64,000 nt of DNA, taken from assembly GCF_016862955.1 (NCBI RefSeq), contig NZ_BONY01000033.1, forward strand, positions 1 to 64,000, read 5' to 3'. The position numbers and the translations under genes are program-made. Below, piece by piece: positions 8,002-17,831 of this stretch. Below the pieces are notes generated by a model. That model worked only from the letters and a program-made list of their open reading frames with translations. It was not told where the DNA came from and did no database searches. Origin of the DNA: Rhizocola hellebori. GTDB lineage: Bacteria; Actinomycetota; Actinomycetes; Mycobacteriales; Micromonosporaceae. The stretch's first letter is position 1; every line of letters starts with the position of its first letter.

Positions 8002-8043
8002 GCCCAGCCACGGTGCTGCCGCTCGAGTGCCGGTGATTAGGCT

Positions 8044-9417
8044 GTGTCTGTGACGATAGACCTGGCTCAGATCATCAAGGCATACGATGTGCGCGGCACC
8101 GTCCCAGATCAACTGAACGCGGAGGTCGCGGGCGCAATCGGGCGGGCGTTCGCACAGACCTTGCGCGAGCTGGGCGAGGACAAAGGCTCGATCGTGGTGG
8201 CGCACGACATGCGCGAGAGCGGCCCGGCCCTGGTGGCAGCGTTCACCGATGGGGTGCGTGGCGAGGGCATGGACGTGGTGCACGCCGGCCTCGGCTCGAC
8301 CGATCTGCTTTACTACGCGGCCGGCAGCATGGACCTGCCCGGCGCGATGTTCACCGCGAGTCACAACCCCGCGCAGTACAACGGAATCAAGCTTTGCTTC
8401 GCCGGCGCCAGGCCGGTCGGGCAGGACAGCGGGCTGGCCCAGATCCGGGACAGGGCACAGGCGATGCTCGCCTCGGGCGAGCCCATCCCGCCCGGCATCG
8501 GGCGTCTGGAGCACCGCGACCTGCTGTCGGGTTATGCCGACTATCTGCACCAGCTTGTGCCGCTCGGGGCGATCCGCCCGTTGCGCGTGGTGGTCGATGC
8601 GGGCAACGGCATGGGCGGTTACACGGTGCCTGCGGTGCTGGGCACGGTCAGCGCCCTGACCATCGTCCCGCTCTATTTCGAGCTCGACGGCTCGTTCCCC
8701 AACCATGAGGCCAACCCGCTGGAGCCGGCCAACCTGGTCGACCTGCAGAAGGCGGTCGTGGAGCACGGCGCCGACCTCGGCCTGGCCTTCGACGGCGACG
8801 CCGACCGGTGCTTCGTCATCGACGCCAACGGCGATGCGGTGTCGCCCTCAGCGGTCACCGCTCTGGTGGCCACCCGCGAGCTGGCCAAGCACCCGGGTTC
8901 GACCATCATCCACAACCTGATCACCTCCTCGGCGGTGCCGGAGATCGTGCGGGAGCACGGCGGCGTGCCGGTGCGGACCAGGGTCGGGCACTCGTTCATC
9001 AAGGCCGAGATGGCCAACACCGGCGCGGTTTTCGGCGGCGAGCACTCGGCGCACTACTACTTCCGCGATTTCTGGAGCGCCGACACCGGCATGCTCGCCG
9101 CGATGCACGTGCTGGCCGCGCTTGGCGAGTCGAGCCAGCCGCTGGCCGAGCTGGGCGCGCAGTTCGAGCGCTATGTCGCCTCGGGGGAAATCAACTCGAA
9201 GGTCAACGATGCGTCGGCCAAGCTGGCCGAGGTCAAGGCGCACTTCGCCGCGCAGGAGCAGGACGAGCTGGACGGGCTCACGGTGCGTTTCGCCGATGGG
9301 GCCTGGCTCAACCTGCGCCCCTCCAACACCGAGCCGTTGCTGCGCCTGAACGCGGAGGCGCCGACCGCCGAGCGGATGGCTCAGCTGCGTGATGAAGTTC
9401 TGGCCATAGTGAGATAG
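8044..9417 (+). CDS. manB: Phosphomannomutase/phosphoglucomutase
   Basis: This 457-aa alpha-D-phosphohexomutase interconverts the 6- and 1-phosphates of mannose or glucose. Visible sites are the phosphoserine loop TASHNPAQYNG (Ser106), the magnesium loop DGDADR (about 250-255), the sugar loop GGEHSAHYY and the C-terminal phosphate-binding RPSNTEP. GTG 8050 is a second possible start: it is 6 nt downstream of a TAGGCT hexamer, consistent with leaderless expression. With the SIS protein and ManA downstream it supplies GDP-mannose precursors for glycans and mannosylated lipids, as in other actinomycetes. Confidence 0.92.
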   Translation: MSVTIDLAQIIKAYDVRGTVPDQLNAEVAGAIGRAFAQTLRELGEDKGSIVVAHDMRESGPALVAAFTDGVRGEGMDVVHAGLGSTDLLYYAAGSMDLPGAMFTASHNPAQYNGIKLCFAGARPVGQDSGLAQIRDRAQAMLASGEPIPPGIGRLEHRDLLSGYADYLHQLVPLGAIRPLRVVVDAGNGMGGYTVPAVLGTVSALTIVPLYFELDGSFPNHEANPLEPANLVDLQKAVVEHGADLGLAFDGDADRCFVIDANGDAVSPSAVTALVATRELAKHPGSTIIHNLITSSAVPEIVREHGGVPVRTRVGHSFIKAEMANTGAVFGGEHSAHYYFRDFWSADTGMLAAMHVLAALGESSQPLAELGAQFERYVASGEINSKVNDASAKLAEVKAHFAAQEQDELDGLTVRFADGAWLNLRPSNTEPLLRLNAEAPTAERMAQLRDEVLAIVR

Positions 9418-9431
9418 GTAGGCTGCTGCAC

Positions 9432-9629
9432 ATGTCGCTCGATCCGCTTCTGCTTGAAATGGTCGCCTGCCCCGCCGAGGACCACGGCCAGCTGCGCTAT
9501 GACGAGCAGGCGCAGACGCTGACCTGCGAGTCATGCGGCCGGGTCTACCGTGTCGACGATGGCCTGCCGGTGTTGCTTGTTGACGAGGCGCTCGTCGCTT
9601 CGGATGCAGATCTTGAGGAGAAGGCCTGA
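9432..9629 (+). CDS. Trm112-like zinc-ribbon protein
   Basis: This 65-aa protein begins with the Trm112/UPF0434 pattern LDPLLLEMVACPAEDHG, continues with LTCESCGRVYRVDDGLPVLL and ends acidic. The cysteine set (one Cys in ACP, then CxxC) suggests a degraded zinc site. In actinobacteria this small gene is conserved between manB and the SIS-domain gene. The ATG lies 7 nt after TAGGCT (9419-9424), and the stop overlaps the next ATG as TGATG. Trm112 proteins activate methyltransferases in other organisms; its partner here is unknown. Confidence 0.8.
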   Translation: MSLDPLLLEMVACPAEDHGQLRYDEQAQTLTCESCGRVYRVDDGLPVLLVDEALVASDADLEEKA

Positions 9630-10831
9630 TGGGGGCACCGGTAGAGGGAACGGCTGGGGTCCGCGGCAACCGCGACTTCGACCACGAGCTGATCGACGAT
9701 GCGCCCGCGCTGGCCGCCCGCGATCCCGGCGGCATGCTGCGGGCCGTGGCATCGGCCGGGGCGCAGGTGCGCGAGGCCGCCGCGCTGACCGCGGAGACCG
9801 ACCTGAGCCAGCTCGGTGAGGAGGGCCGCCCGCGCGCGGTGCTCGTCGTCGGGGCCGGCACGGCCGCTCGGTCCGGCGACATCCTGGCCACCATCGCGGG
9901 TCCTAAGTGTCTGGTACCGGTGCTGACCCACCGCAGCGTGGAGGTGCCGGGCTGGATAGGCGCGGCCGACGTGGTCATCGCGGTGTCGGCCAGTGGCCGG
10001 TCGCCGGAGGCGCTGGCCAGTGCCGAGGCGGCGGGAAGGCGCGGCGCGCGGCTGGTCGCGATCGGCGCGCCGGATTCACCGCTGCAGGGGCTCGCCGAGC
10101 GGTTCAGGGCACCGTATGTGGGGATCCCGCGACGCGGCCCGGCTCGGGCAAACCTTTGGGGCCTAACGGTTCCGGTGCTTCTCGCGGCCCGCACCCTCGG
10201 CCTGGTGAAGGTGAACGAGGCCGACCTGGCCGAGACCGCGACCCGGCTCGATCTGGAAGCCGACCGCTGCCGCCCGACCGCGGAGTCCTTTGTGAACAGA
10301 GCCAAGACCCTGGCCCTGAACCTGGCCGGCTCGGTTCCCGTGATCTGGGGCGACTCCCCGCTGGCGCATGTCGCAGCGCGCCGCTTCGGCGACATGCTCG
10401 CCGCCAACGCTCGCTACCCTGTCGTCACCGACGCGCTGGGCGAGGCCGGCCGGGGCAATGTCGGCTTGCTGGATGGCGTCTTTGGCGCTCTGGCTGAGGC
10501 GGAAAGAGACATCTTCGCCGACCCTGATGAGGACGGCGCGACGGGTTCACCGCAACGGCTCAAGATTGTGCTCTTGTGCGATGGTGGGCTGGCAGATGAA
10601 GATGCAGCGCAGTCATCGGATCGCCGTGCCGCCGTGGTGCAGGAGATCGCGGAAAGGCGTGGAGTGGACGTGGGTGTGGTGACCGCCGAGGGCGGCTCGG
10701 CGCTGGAGCGCCTCGCCTCCATCGTGTCCGCACCCGATTTCGCCTCTGTGTACCTTGGGCTCGGACATGGGCTTGACCCGATGGCGGTGCCGGCCGTCAC
10801 GGAGCTGAAGGAGAAGCTGAGAAAAGCATGA
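9629..10831 (+). CDS. SIS-domain protein, phosphoglucose/phosphomannose isomerase-like
   Basis: This is a 400-aa protein with two sugar-isomerase (SIS) lobes. The first contains VLVVGAGTAARSGD and ADVVIAVSASGRSPEALA, where the serine/glycine loop binds the sugar phosphate. The second lobe starts near LALNLAGSVPVIWGDSPLAHVAARRFGDML and holds NARYPVVTDALGEAGRG. Family members act as bifunctional phosphoglucose/phosphomannose isomerases in archaea, but the actinobacterial form is divergent and its activity is not proven. Placement between ManB and ManA supports a role in mannose phosphate metabolism. Confidence 0.8.
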   Translation: MGAPVEGTAGVRGNRDFDHELIDDAPALAARDPGGMLRAVASAGAQVREAAALTAETDLSQLGEEGRPRAVLVVGAGTAARSGDILATIAGPKCLVPVLTHRSVEVPGWIGAADVVIAVSASGRSPEALASAEAAGRRGARLVAIGAPDSPLQGLAERFRAPYVGIPRRGPARANLWGLTVPVLLAARTLGLVKVNEADLAETATRLDLEADRCRPTAESFVNRAKTLALNLAGSVPVIWGDSPLAHVAARRFGDMLAANARYPVVTDALGEAGRGNVGLLDGVFGALAEAERDIFADPDEDGATGSPQRLKIVLLCDGGLADEDAAQSSDRRAAVVQEIAERRGVDVGVVTAEGGSALERLASIVSAPDFASVYLGLGHGLDPMAVPAVTELKEKLRKA

Positions 10832-10838
10832 GGAACGC

Positions 10839-11777
10839 ATGAGTGCTGAGAGTCACGGAACTAAGGCCATTATCGCCGCCCTTTTCGCGAACATCGGCAT
10901 TGCAGTCACCAAGTTCATCGCTTATCTCCTTACCCAGTCGTCATCGATGCTCGCCGAGTCGATCCACTCGGTGGCCGACTCCGGCAACCAGTTGCTGCTG
11001 TTGCTGGGCGGTAAGCGCGCCAAGCGGGCGGCGACCCCGGAACACCCTTTCGGCTTCGGCCGCGACCGCTACATCTACGCCTTCATCGTCTCCATCGTGC
11101 TTTTCACCGTCGGTGGCCTCTTCGCGCTTTACGAGGCCTACCACAAGTGGGGCCACGCGGGCGGCATCACCAGCTGGCAGTGGGTGCCGGTGACCGTGCT
11201 GGTGGTCGCCATCGTGCTGGAGTCGATCTCGTTTCGCACGGCGATCCGAGAGTCGAACCTGGTACGCGGCACCACCGACTGGGTCACCTTCGTGCGCCGG
11301 GCTCGCGCGCCGGAGCTTCCGGTCATCCTGCTGGAAGACCTGGGCGCCCTGCTGGGTCTGGTCTTTGCGCTTTTCGGTGTCGGCATGACGCTCATCACCG
11401 GCAATGGCCGGTGGGATGCGCTCGGCACCGCCCTGATCGGCATCCTGCTCGTCACCATCGCGGTGATCCTTGCCTTGGAGACCAAGAGCTTGCTCCTCGG
11501 CGAGTCGGCGACCCCGGAAAACCTGAAGGCCATCGAGGCCGCGATCGTGGCCGGGCCTGAGGTGGAGCGCATCATCCACATGAAGACCCTCCACCTTGGA
11601 CCGGACGAGCTTCTGGTGGCGGCGAAAATCGCGGTGAACGCGCGGGAACGGGCCGACGAGGTGGCCACCGGGATCAATGCGGTAGAGGCCAGGATCCGCG
11701 AAGCGGTGCCGATCGCGCGGGTCATCTATCTGGAGCCGGACATCTACGACGCTCAAAAAGCGGCACAGGCGAGCTAG
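10839..11777 (+). CDS. Cation diffusion facilitator transporter
   Basis: This 312-aa CDF-family metal/proton antiporter has about six membrane helices. Signature residues are AESIHSVADSGNQ (His/Asp metal site in helix II) and the loop HPFGFGRDRYIYAF. A second Asp site lies in LLEDLGALLGLVFA. The soluble C-terminal domain runs from about residue 220 to the end with the typical ALETKSLLLGESA and VARVIYLEPDIYD-like strands. The subfamily resembles ZnT9/zinc-type exporters, but the metal is not certain. It is co-directional with the manA gene, 1 nt apart. Confidence 0.87.
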   Translation: MSAESHGTKAIIAALFANIGIAVTKFIAYLLTQSSSMLAESIHSVADSGNQLLLLLGGKRAKRAATPEHPFGFGRDRYIYAFIVSIVLFTVGGLFALYEAYHKWGHAGGITSWQWVPVTVLVVAIVLESISFRTAIRESNLVRGTTDWVTFVRRARAPELPVILLEDLGALLGLVFALFGVGMTLITGNGRWDALGTALIGILLVTIAVILALETKSLLLGESATPENLKAIEAAIVAGPEVERIIHMKTLHLGPDELLVAAKIAVNARERADEVATGINAVEARIREAVPIARVIYLEPDIYDAQKAAQAS

Positions 11778-11778
11778 C

Positions 11779-12882
11779 GTGCAACGGTTACACAGCCAGA
11801 TCCGCGGGTACCCCTGGGGATCGCGGGACTTCATCGCCAAGGTGCAGGGCCGGCCGCATCCCACCCCTGCGCCCGAGGCGGAGCTTTGGATCGGCGCGCA
11901 TCCGGACAGCCCGTCGGCGGTGGAGGGCGGGGGCACGCTGGATCAGCTGATCGCCACCACGCCGGAGGCGTCCCTGGGCGCCGATTCGATCGCCGCGTTC
12001 GGGGCGCGGCTGCCGTACCTGATGAAGCTGCTCGCCGCGCAGGAGCCGCTGTCGCTGCAGGCCCACCCCGACTCGGAACAGGCACGCGCCGGGTTCGCGG
12101 CGGCCCATCCTTCGTACGTAGACGCGTATCACAAGCCCGAGCTGATGCTGGCGCTGGAGGACTTCGAGGCGCTGTGCGGGTTCCGCCCCGGGCCCGAGTC
12201 GGCGCAGCTGCTTCGCGCGCTCGGCATCGCCTCGCTGGCCCCGGTCGTCGAAAGCCTCGAAGCGGGCGATCTGCGCGCCGCCGTGAGCACCCTGCTCGGG
12301 TGGCCGGCCGGTGAGCGCGAGGCGCTGGTGGCCGCGGTCGCGCAGGGTGATCAGCTGGCCGGCCAGCTCGCCGGTTACTACCCCGATGACATGGGCGTGA
12401 TCGTCGCCCTGCTGCTCAACCATGTGACGCTGCGCCCGGGCGAGGCCATCTGGATGCCCGCGGGCACGCTGCATGCCTACGTTCGCGGCGCGGGTGTGGA
12501 GATCATGGCGTCGAGCGACAACGTGCTGCGCGGCGGATTGACCCGTAAACACATAGACGTTGCAGAGTTGTTGCGCGTGTTGCGTTTTGAGCCGATGCGG
12601 ATCCCGCTGCTGAGCGAGCAGACGGTCTCGCCCGGCGTGGTGACCTGGCCCGTGCCGGTGGCCGACTTCCGCCTCTCCCGGATACGCCTGGACGGGGAGC
12701 AACCGGCCCTGGAGCTCACTCCGCACGGCCCGCGCACGGTGCTGTGCCTGCGTGGTGAGGTGAGCGTGGCGGACAAGCGGGGTGCGGTCTGGCTCACCGG
12801 CGGGGAGTCCGCCTTCGGCCCGGCCGACGGCGGTCCGATGATCTTCGATGGCGCCGGCGAGATCTACCTCGCTTCGTTGTAG
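11779..12882 (+). CDS. manA: Mannose-6-phosphate isomerase, class I
   Basis: This 367-aa zinc isomerase converts fructose-6-phosphate and mannose-6-phosphate. Zinc ligand blocks are visible: AELWIGAHPDSPS near the N-terminus, LSLQAHPDSEQA, YHKPELMLAL with its conserved His/Glu, and LNHVTLRPGEAIWMPAGTLHAYVRGAGVEIMASSDNVLRGGLTRKHID, which contains the final His and the catalytic Arg. The start is GTG 11779, directly after the CDF stop. It completes the mannose-phosphate set with manB. Confidence 0.92.
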   Translation: MQRLHSQIRGYPWGSRDFIAKVQGRPHPTPAPEAELWIGAHPDSPSAVEGGGTLDQLIATTPEASLGADSIAAFGARLPYLMKLLAAQEPLSLQAHPDSEQARAGFAAAHPSYVDAYHKPELMLALEDFEALCGFRPGPESAQLLRALGIASLAPVVESLEAGDLRAAVSTLLGWPAGEREALVAAVAQGDQLAGQLAGYYPDDMGVIVALLLNHVTLRPGEAIWMPAGTLHAYVRGAGVEIMASSDNVLRGGLTRKHIDVAELLRVLRFEPMRIPLLSEQTVSPGVVTWPVPVADFRLSRIRLDGEQPALELTPHGPRTVLCLRGEVSVADKRGAVWLTGGESAFGPADGGPMIFDGAGEIYLASL

Positions 12883-12953
12883 GCATTGCCTTCGCACACC
12901 AATATTGCAGCCAGACTTGTCCCGTTTTGCTTGACATGCTCTGAACGGAGTGT

Positions 12954-13079
12954 GACTCTATAACCACGCAGCGTTATCAGACCATTAGAGTCCGAGCCAC
13001 GCGCGAGGGAACCAAACCGGGGGGAAGTGTGACCCGGCACTCGGCCGCGGAAGGTCCGCAGTCAGGTGCCGGGTCACAC
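12954..13079 (+). promoter_or_regulatory. Structured leader upstream of ahcY (candidate cis-regulatory RNA)
   Basis: The 282-bp gap 12883-13164 holds no convincing gene. It contains a TTGACA at 12931 and two strong structures. The first is GACTCTA/TAGAGTC (12954-12960 with 12986-12992) enclosing TAAC/GTTA. The second is a perfect 14-bp stem GTGTGACCCGGCAC (13027-13040) with GTGCCGGGTCACAC (13066-13079). Its 25-nt loop itself contains GCGGA-AGG-TCCGC. No U-tract follows, so it is not a simple terminator. It does not show the known SAH riboswitch core. About 85 nt separate it from the ahcY ATG. Confidence 0.55.
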
Positions 13080-13164
13080 GCTATTTGGGCTGAAAGGCGA
13101 GGCAGAGGGCTGTGGCGTACTGTGTGGGATGCACAGGTCAGCCGACCGACATGGAGTTATACGA

Positions 13165-14616
<1,452 letters not shown>

Positions 14617-14649
14617 GCTAGATAGATAGATCCACGCTTGCCACTCCGC

Positions 14650-14700
14650 GGGGTGGAAGCTTAGGCTAACCTCACATTGGCTAGCCTAAGCTTCCACCCC
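14650..14700. promoter_or_regulatory. Iron box/19-bp inverted repeat upstream of efeU
   Basis: Perfect 19-bp arms GGGGTGGAAGCTTAGGCTA (14650-14668) and its complement (14682-14700) flank a 13-bp centre. Within them, 14656-14674 matches 15 of 19 positions of the DtxR/IdeR/DmdR iron-box consensus (TTAGGTTAGGCTAACCTAA), and the mirrored copy matches 13. Repression by an iron-loaded DtxR-family protein is therefore likely. The stem is followed within a few bases by TTTTT (14706-14710), so on RNA it could also act as the ahcY terminator. Confidence 0.75.
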
Positions 14701-14712
14701 CGGAGTTTTTCT

Positions 14713-15516
14713 GTGCTTGCGACCTATCTGATCGGGCTGCGCGAAGGACTCGAAGCCACGCTCGTGGTGACGATCCTCGTCGCGTTCCTGGTCAAGTCCG
14801 ACCTGCGCCACAGGTTGCCCTACGTCTGGGCCGGCGTCGCCGCAGCCGTTCTGCTGTCGGTGGGATTCGCCGCGTTCCTGGAGTTCACCAGCGCGAACCT
14901 GGAATTCCGGAACAAAGAGCTTTTCGAGGCCACGGCTTCGATCGCCGCGGTCGTCTTCGTGACCTGGATGATCTTCTGGATGCGGCGCGCGGCTCGGGGG
15001 ATCGCGGGCGAGCTTCGTACCAAGATGCAAAGCGCCATCGAGATAGGGCCTATAGCCGTTGCGGTGACAGCGTTTCTGGCCGTCGCCCGAGAGGGCTTGG
15101 AAACCGCGCTGTTCTTCTTCGCGACCGTGCAGAGCAACGACGCCAACCACGCGGTGGCCGCCATCGTCGGCGGAATCGCGACCTCAATCGCGATCGGGGT
15201 GGGGCTCTACTACAGCGCGGTGCGGATCAACCTGACCCGCTTCTTCACCTGGACCGGCGCGATCCTCGTGCTCGTGGCCGCCGGAATCCTCAAGTACGGG
15301 GTGCACGACCTCCAGGAAGCCGATGTCGTGCCGGGCCTGAACAACCAGCTTTCCGTGCCCAGCTTCGATCCGACGACGTGGTGGGCGGAGCTGCTGCGCG
15401 GCATGTTCAACGTCACCACCAATCCCAGCGTGCTGGAGAGCCTGGCCTGGTTCCTTTACGCGCTTCCCGTTCTGTTGCTGTTCCTCTGGCCTAAAAACAG
15501 GAGTTCTCATGCGTAG
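14713..15516 (+). CDS. efeU: Iron permease EfeU (FTR1 family)
   Basis: This 267-aa membrane protein has about seven helices. Two REGLE motifs, in GLREGLEATLVV near the N-terminus and VAREGLETALFF in the fourth helix, are the ferric-iron-binding sites of FTR1/EfeU permeases. Start GTG 14713 is chosen because GGAG (14702-14705) is 7 nt upstream; the longer frame would begin inside the palindrome. It is first in an efeUOB operon that imports ferrous or ferric iron from the periplasm-like space. Its last 8 nt overlap efeO. Confidence 0.92.
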   Translation: MLATYLIGLREGLEATLVVTILVAFLVKSDLRHRLPYVWAGVAAAVLLSVGFAAFLEFTSANLEFRNKELFEATASIAAVVFVTWMIFWMRRAARGIAGELRTKMQSAIEIGPIAVAVTAFLAVAREGLETALFFFATVQSNDANHAVAAIVGGIATSIAIGVGLYYSAVRINLTRFFTWTGAILVLVAAGILKYGVHDLQEADVVPGLNNQLSVPSFDPTTWWAELLRGMFNVTTNPSVLESLAWFLYALPVLLLFLWPKNRSSHA

Positions 15517-16618
15517 ATATGTCGTTGCCGTTGCGCTGCTGGGGCTTGCCGCCTGCAGCAAGGATCCGGTTGCCACCCCTGGTGCGAGCGGGCCGATCAC
15601 GGTCAAGGCCTCCGACACGAGCTGCCAGGTGGAGCGCACCGAGAACGGCGCAGGAACCGTGACTTTCGCCGTCAAGAACGAGGGCACCAAAGTGACCGAG
15701 TTCTATGTCTACGCGGCCGGCGACCGGGTGATGGGCGAGATGGAGAACATCACCCCCGGCCTGACCCGGGAGCTGAAGGTGGAGCTGCCCGCGGGGACGT
15801 ATGAGACCGCCTGCAAGCCGGGCATGATTGGCAAGGGAATCCGCGGCGCGTTCCGGGTCACCGGTTCGGCCGCGCCGCTGACCGCCGACGCGAAGATGGC
15901 CGCCGCGACCGAGAGCTACCAGCGCTACGTGAAGACCCAGAGCGAGACACTTCTGGTGAAGACCCAGGAGTTCGTCGACGCGGTCAAGGCAGGAAATGTG
16001 GCCAAGGCCAAAGAGCTTTTCCCCATCGCGCGTACGTATTGGGAGCGCATCGAGCCGGTGGCCGAAATCTTCGGCGACCTCGACCCGAAGATCGACGGCC
16101 GCGCTGAGGTCATCGAAGAGGGCATGGCGTTCACCGGTTTCCACAAGATCGAGCAGGACCTCTGGGAGACCGGCGACATCTCCAAGAGCGGGCCGCTGGC
16201 CGACCAGCTGATGGTCGACATCAAGGAGATCGTGACGAAGGCCAACGCGGAGAAGCTTTCCCCGCTGCAGCTTGCCAACGGCGCGAAGGAGCTTCTCGAC
16301 GAGGTTGCCTCCGGGAAGATCACCGGTGAGGAAGACCGCTACTCGCACACCGATCTGTGGGACTTCGCCGCCAACGTGCAGGGTTCGCAGGCCGCGGTGC
16401 AGGCGCTGCGCCCGGTGCTGGAGGAGCGTTCGCCGACCCTGGTCACCGACCTCGACGCCGCCTTCGCGAAAGTGGAGAGCACCCTGGGCAAGCACCGCAA
16501 GGGTGATGGCTGGAAGCTGCACACCGAGCTCAGCCAGACCGAGCTGAAGGAGCTGACCGACGTCATCAACGCGTTGGCCGAGCCGATCAGCAAGGTCGCG
16601 GCGGTAGTGGCGGGCTAG
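15509..16618 (+). CDS. efeO: Iron-uptake lipoprotein EfeO (cupredoxin + M75 imelysin domain)
   Basis: This 369-aa lipoprotein has lipobox LAAC at residues 13-16. Residues about 30-115 form the cupredoxin-like domain with CQVERTENGAGTVTFAVKN and ETACKPGMIGKGIRG. The rest is the helical imelysin-like domain with the metal-binding GFHKIEQDLW (HxxE) and the conserved GAKELLDEVASGKITGEEDRYSHTDLWDFAANVQG block. The protein collects iron outside the membrane and feeds EfeU. It lies between efeU and efeB. Confidence 0.92.
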   Translation: MRRYVVAVALLGLAACSKDPVATPGASGPITVKASDTSCQVERTENGAGTVTFAVKNEGTKVTEFYVYAAGDRVMGEMENITPGLTRELKVELPAGTYETACKPGMIGKGIRGAFRVTGSAAPLTADAKMAAATESYQRYVKTQSETLLVKTQEFVDAVKAGNVAKAKELFPIARTYWERIEPVAEIFGDLDPKIDGRAEVIEEGMAFTGFHKIEQDLWETGDISKSGPLADQLMVDIKEIVTKANAEKLSPLQLANGAKELLDEVASGKITGEEDRYSHTDLWDFAANVQGSQAAVQALRPVLEERSPTLVTDLDAAFAKVESTLGKHRKGDGWKLHTELSQTELKELTDVINALAEPISKVAAVVAG

Positions 16619-16620
16619 CC

Positions 16621-17829
16621 ATGGTTTCCCGTCGCAATGCCATATTGGCCGCAGGATCAGTGACCGTCGCCGGTGCGGCGGCGGTCGCCCTTTCCCGAAG
16701 CGGCCCCGAACACGCGATGGCCGGCCCAGGTGACGCCGTGGAGTTCTACGGCGCGCACCAGGCCGGCATCACCACGCCGGCACAGGACCGGCTGCATTTC
16801 GTGGCCTTCGATGTGATCACAGACGACCGCGCGAAGCTTGTCCAGATGCTGCGCGACTGGACGGCAGCCGCTGCCCGCATGACGGCCGGTCGCGACGCGG
16901 GCCTGCTGGGCGCGGTCGAGGGGCAGCCCGAGGCTCCGCCGGACGACACCGGCGAGGCGCTCGGGCTGCCGCCCTCGGCCCTCACCATCACTGTCGGGTT
17001 TGGACCGTCGCTGTTCGCCAAGTTCGGTCTGGCCGACCGCAAACCGAAGGCCATGGCCGATCTGCCTCGCTTCCCGGGCGACACCATCAAGCCCGAGATC
17101 AGCGGGGGAGACCTGTGCATTCAGGCCTGCGCCAACGATCCTCAGGTCGCCGTGCACGCGGTGCGCAACCTGGCCCGGATCGGCTTCGGTGTGGTGAGCG
17201 TGCGCTACTCGCAGCTCGGCTTCGGGCGCACGTCGAGCACGTCGACGGCCCAGGCGACTCCCCGCAATCTGATGGGCTTCAAGGACGGGACCAGAAACCT
17301 GAAGCTGGAGGACGGCGCGGAGCTGCTTGACAAGCACCTCTGGGTTCAGCCAGACGACGGTCCACAGTGGATGGTCGGTGGCAGCTACCTGGTCAGCCGT
17401 CGCATCCGCATGATTATCGAGACGTGGGACCGCACTCCGCTGGCCGAGCAGGAAACCATCTTCGGCCGGACCAAGGGCGAGGGCGCTCCGATGGGCAAGG
17501 CCAAGGAGTTCGACGAGCCCGACCTCTCGCTGATGCCCGAGGAGGCACACGTCCGGCTGGCACACCCGTCGAGCAACGGCGACGCGCGGCTGCTGCGGCG
17601 CGGCTACAACTTCGTGGACGGTTCGGACGGCTTGGGGCGCCTGGACGCGGGCTTGTTCTTCCTGGCCTACCAGCGCGATCCACACAAGCAGTTCGTTCCG
17701 GTGCAACGCAGCCTGGCCCGCGCGGACGTCCTCAACGAATACATCCGGCACACCTCCAGCGGCCTGTGGGCAGTGCCGCCGGGGGTCAAAGGGCCCGAGG
17801 ATTTTTGGGGAAGCGCTCTTTTCGCGTAG
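16621..17829 (+). CDS. efeB: Deferrochelatase/Dyp-type heme peroxidase EfeB
   Basis: This 402-aa exported DyP-type peroxidase has an N-terminus with a Tat-like VSRRNAILAAG signal. The DyP signature GFKDGTRN (catalytic Asp) appears mid-protein and the proximal heme His is in HVRLAHPSSN. The conserved end GLFFLAYQRDPHKQFVPVQRSL follows. EfeB oxidises iron or removes iron from heme for EfeO/EfeU uptake. The ATG is 2 nt after the efeO stop, so the three genes are one unit under the iron box at 14650-14700. Confidence 0.92.
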   Translation: MVSRRNAILAAGSVTVAGAAAVALSRSGPEHAMAGPGDAVEFYGAHQAGITTPAQDRLHFVAFDVITDDRAKLVQMLRDWTAAAARMTAGRDAGLLGAVEGQPEAPPDDTGEALGLPPSALTITVGFGPSLFAKFGLADRKPKAMADLPRFPGDTIKPEISGGDLCIQACANDPQVAVHAVRNLARIGFGVVSVRYSQLGFGRTSSTSTAQATPRNLMGFKDGTRNLKLEDGAELLDKHLWVQPDDGPQWMVGGSYLVSRRIRMIIETWDRTPLAEQETIFGRTKGEGAPMGKAKEFDEPDLSLMPEEAHVRLAHPSSNGDARLLRRGYNFVDGSDGLGRLDAGLFFLAYQRDPHKQFVPVQRSLARADVLNEYIRHTSSGLWAVPPGVKGPEDFWGSALFA

Positions 17830-17831
17830 GG

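Noticed and set aside
6703-8766. 687-codon minus-strand frame across padR, monooxygenase and manB
   Set aside because: Its sequence is His/Arg-rich without motifs and lies opposite two certain genes.
13021-13085. SAH or c-di-AMP (ydaO) riboswitch before ahcY
   Set aside because: I could not match the conserved cores of either class to the sequence, so only an unclassified structured leader is claimed.
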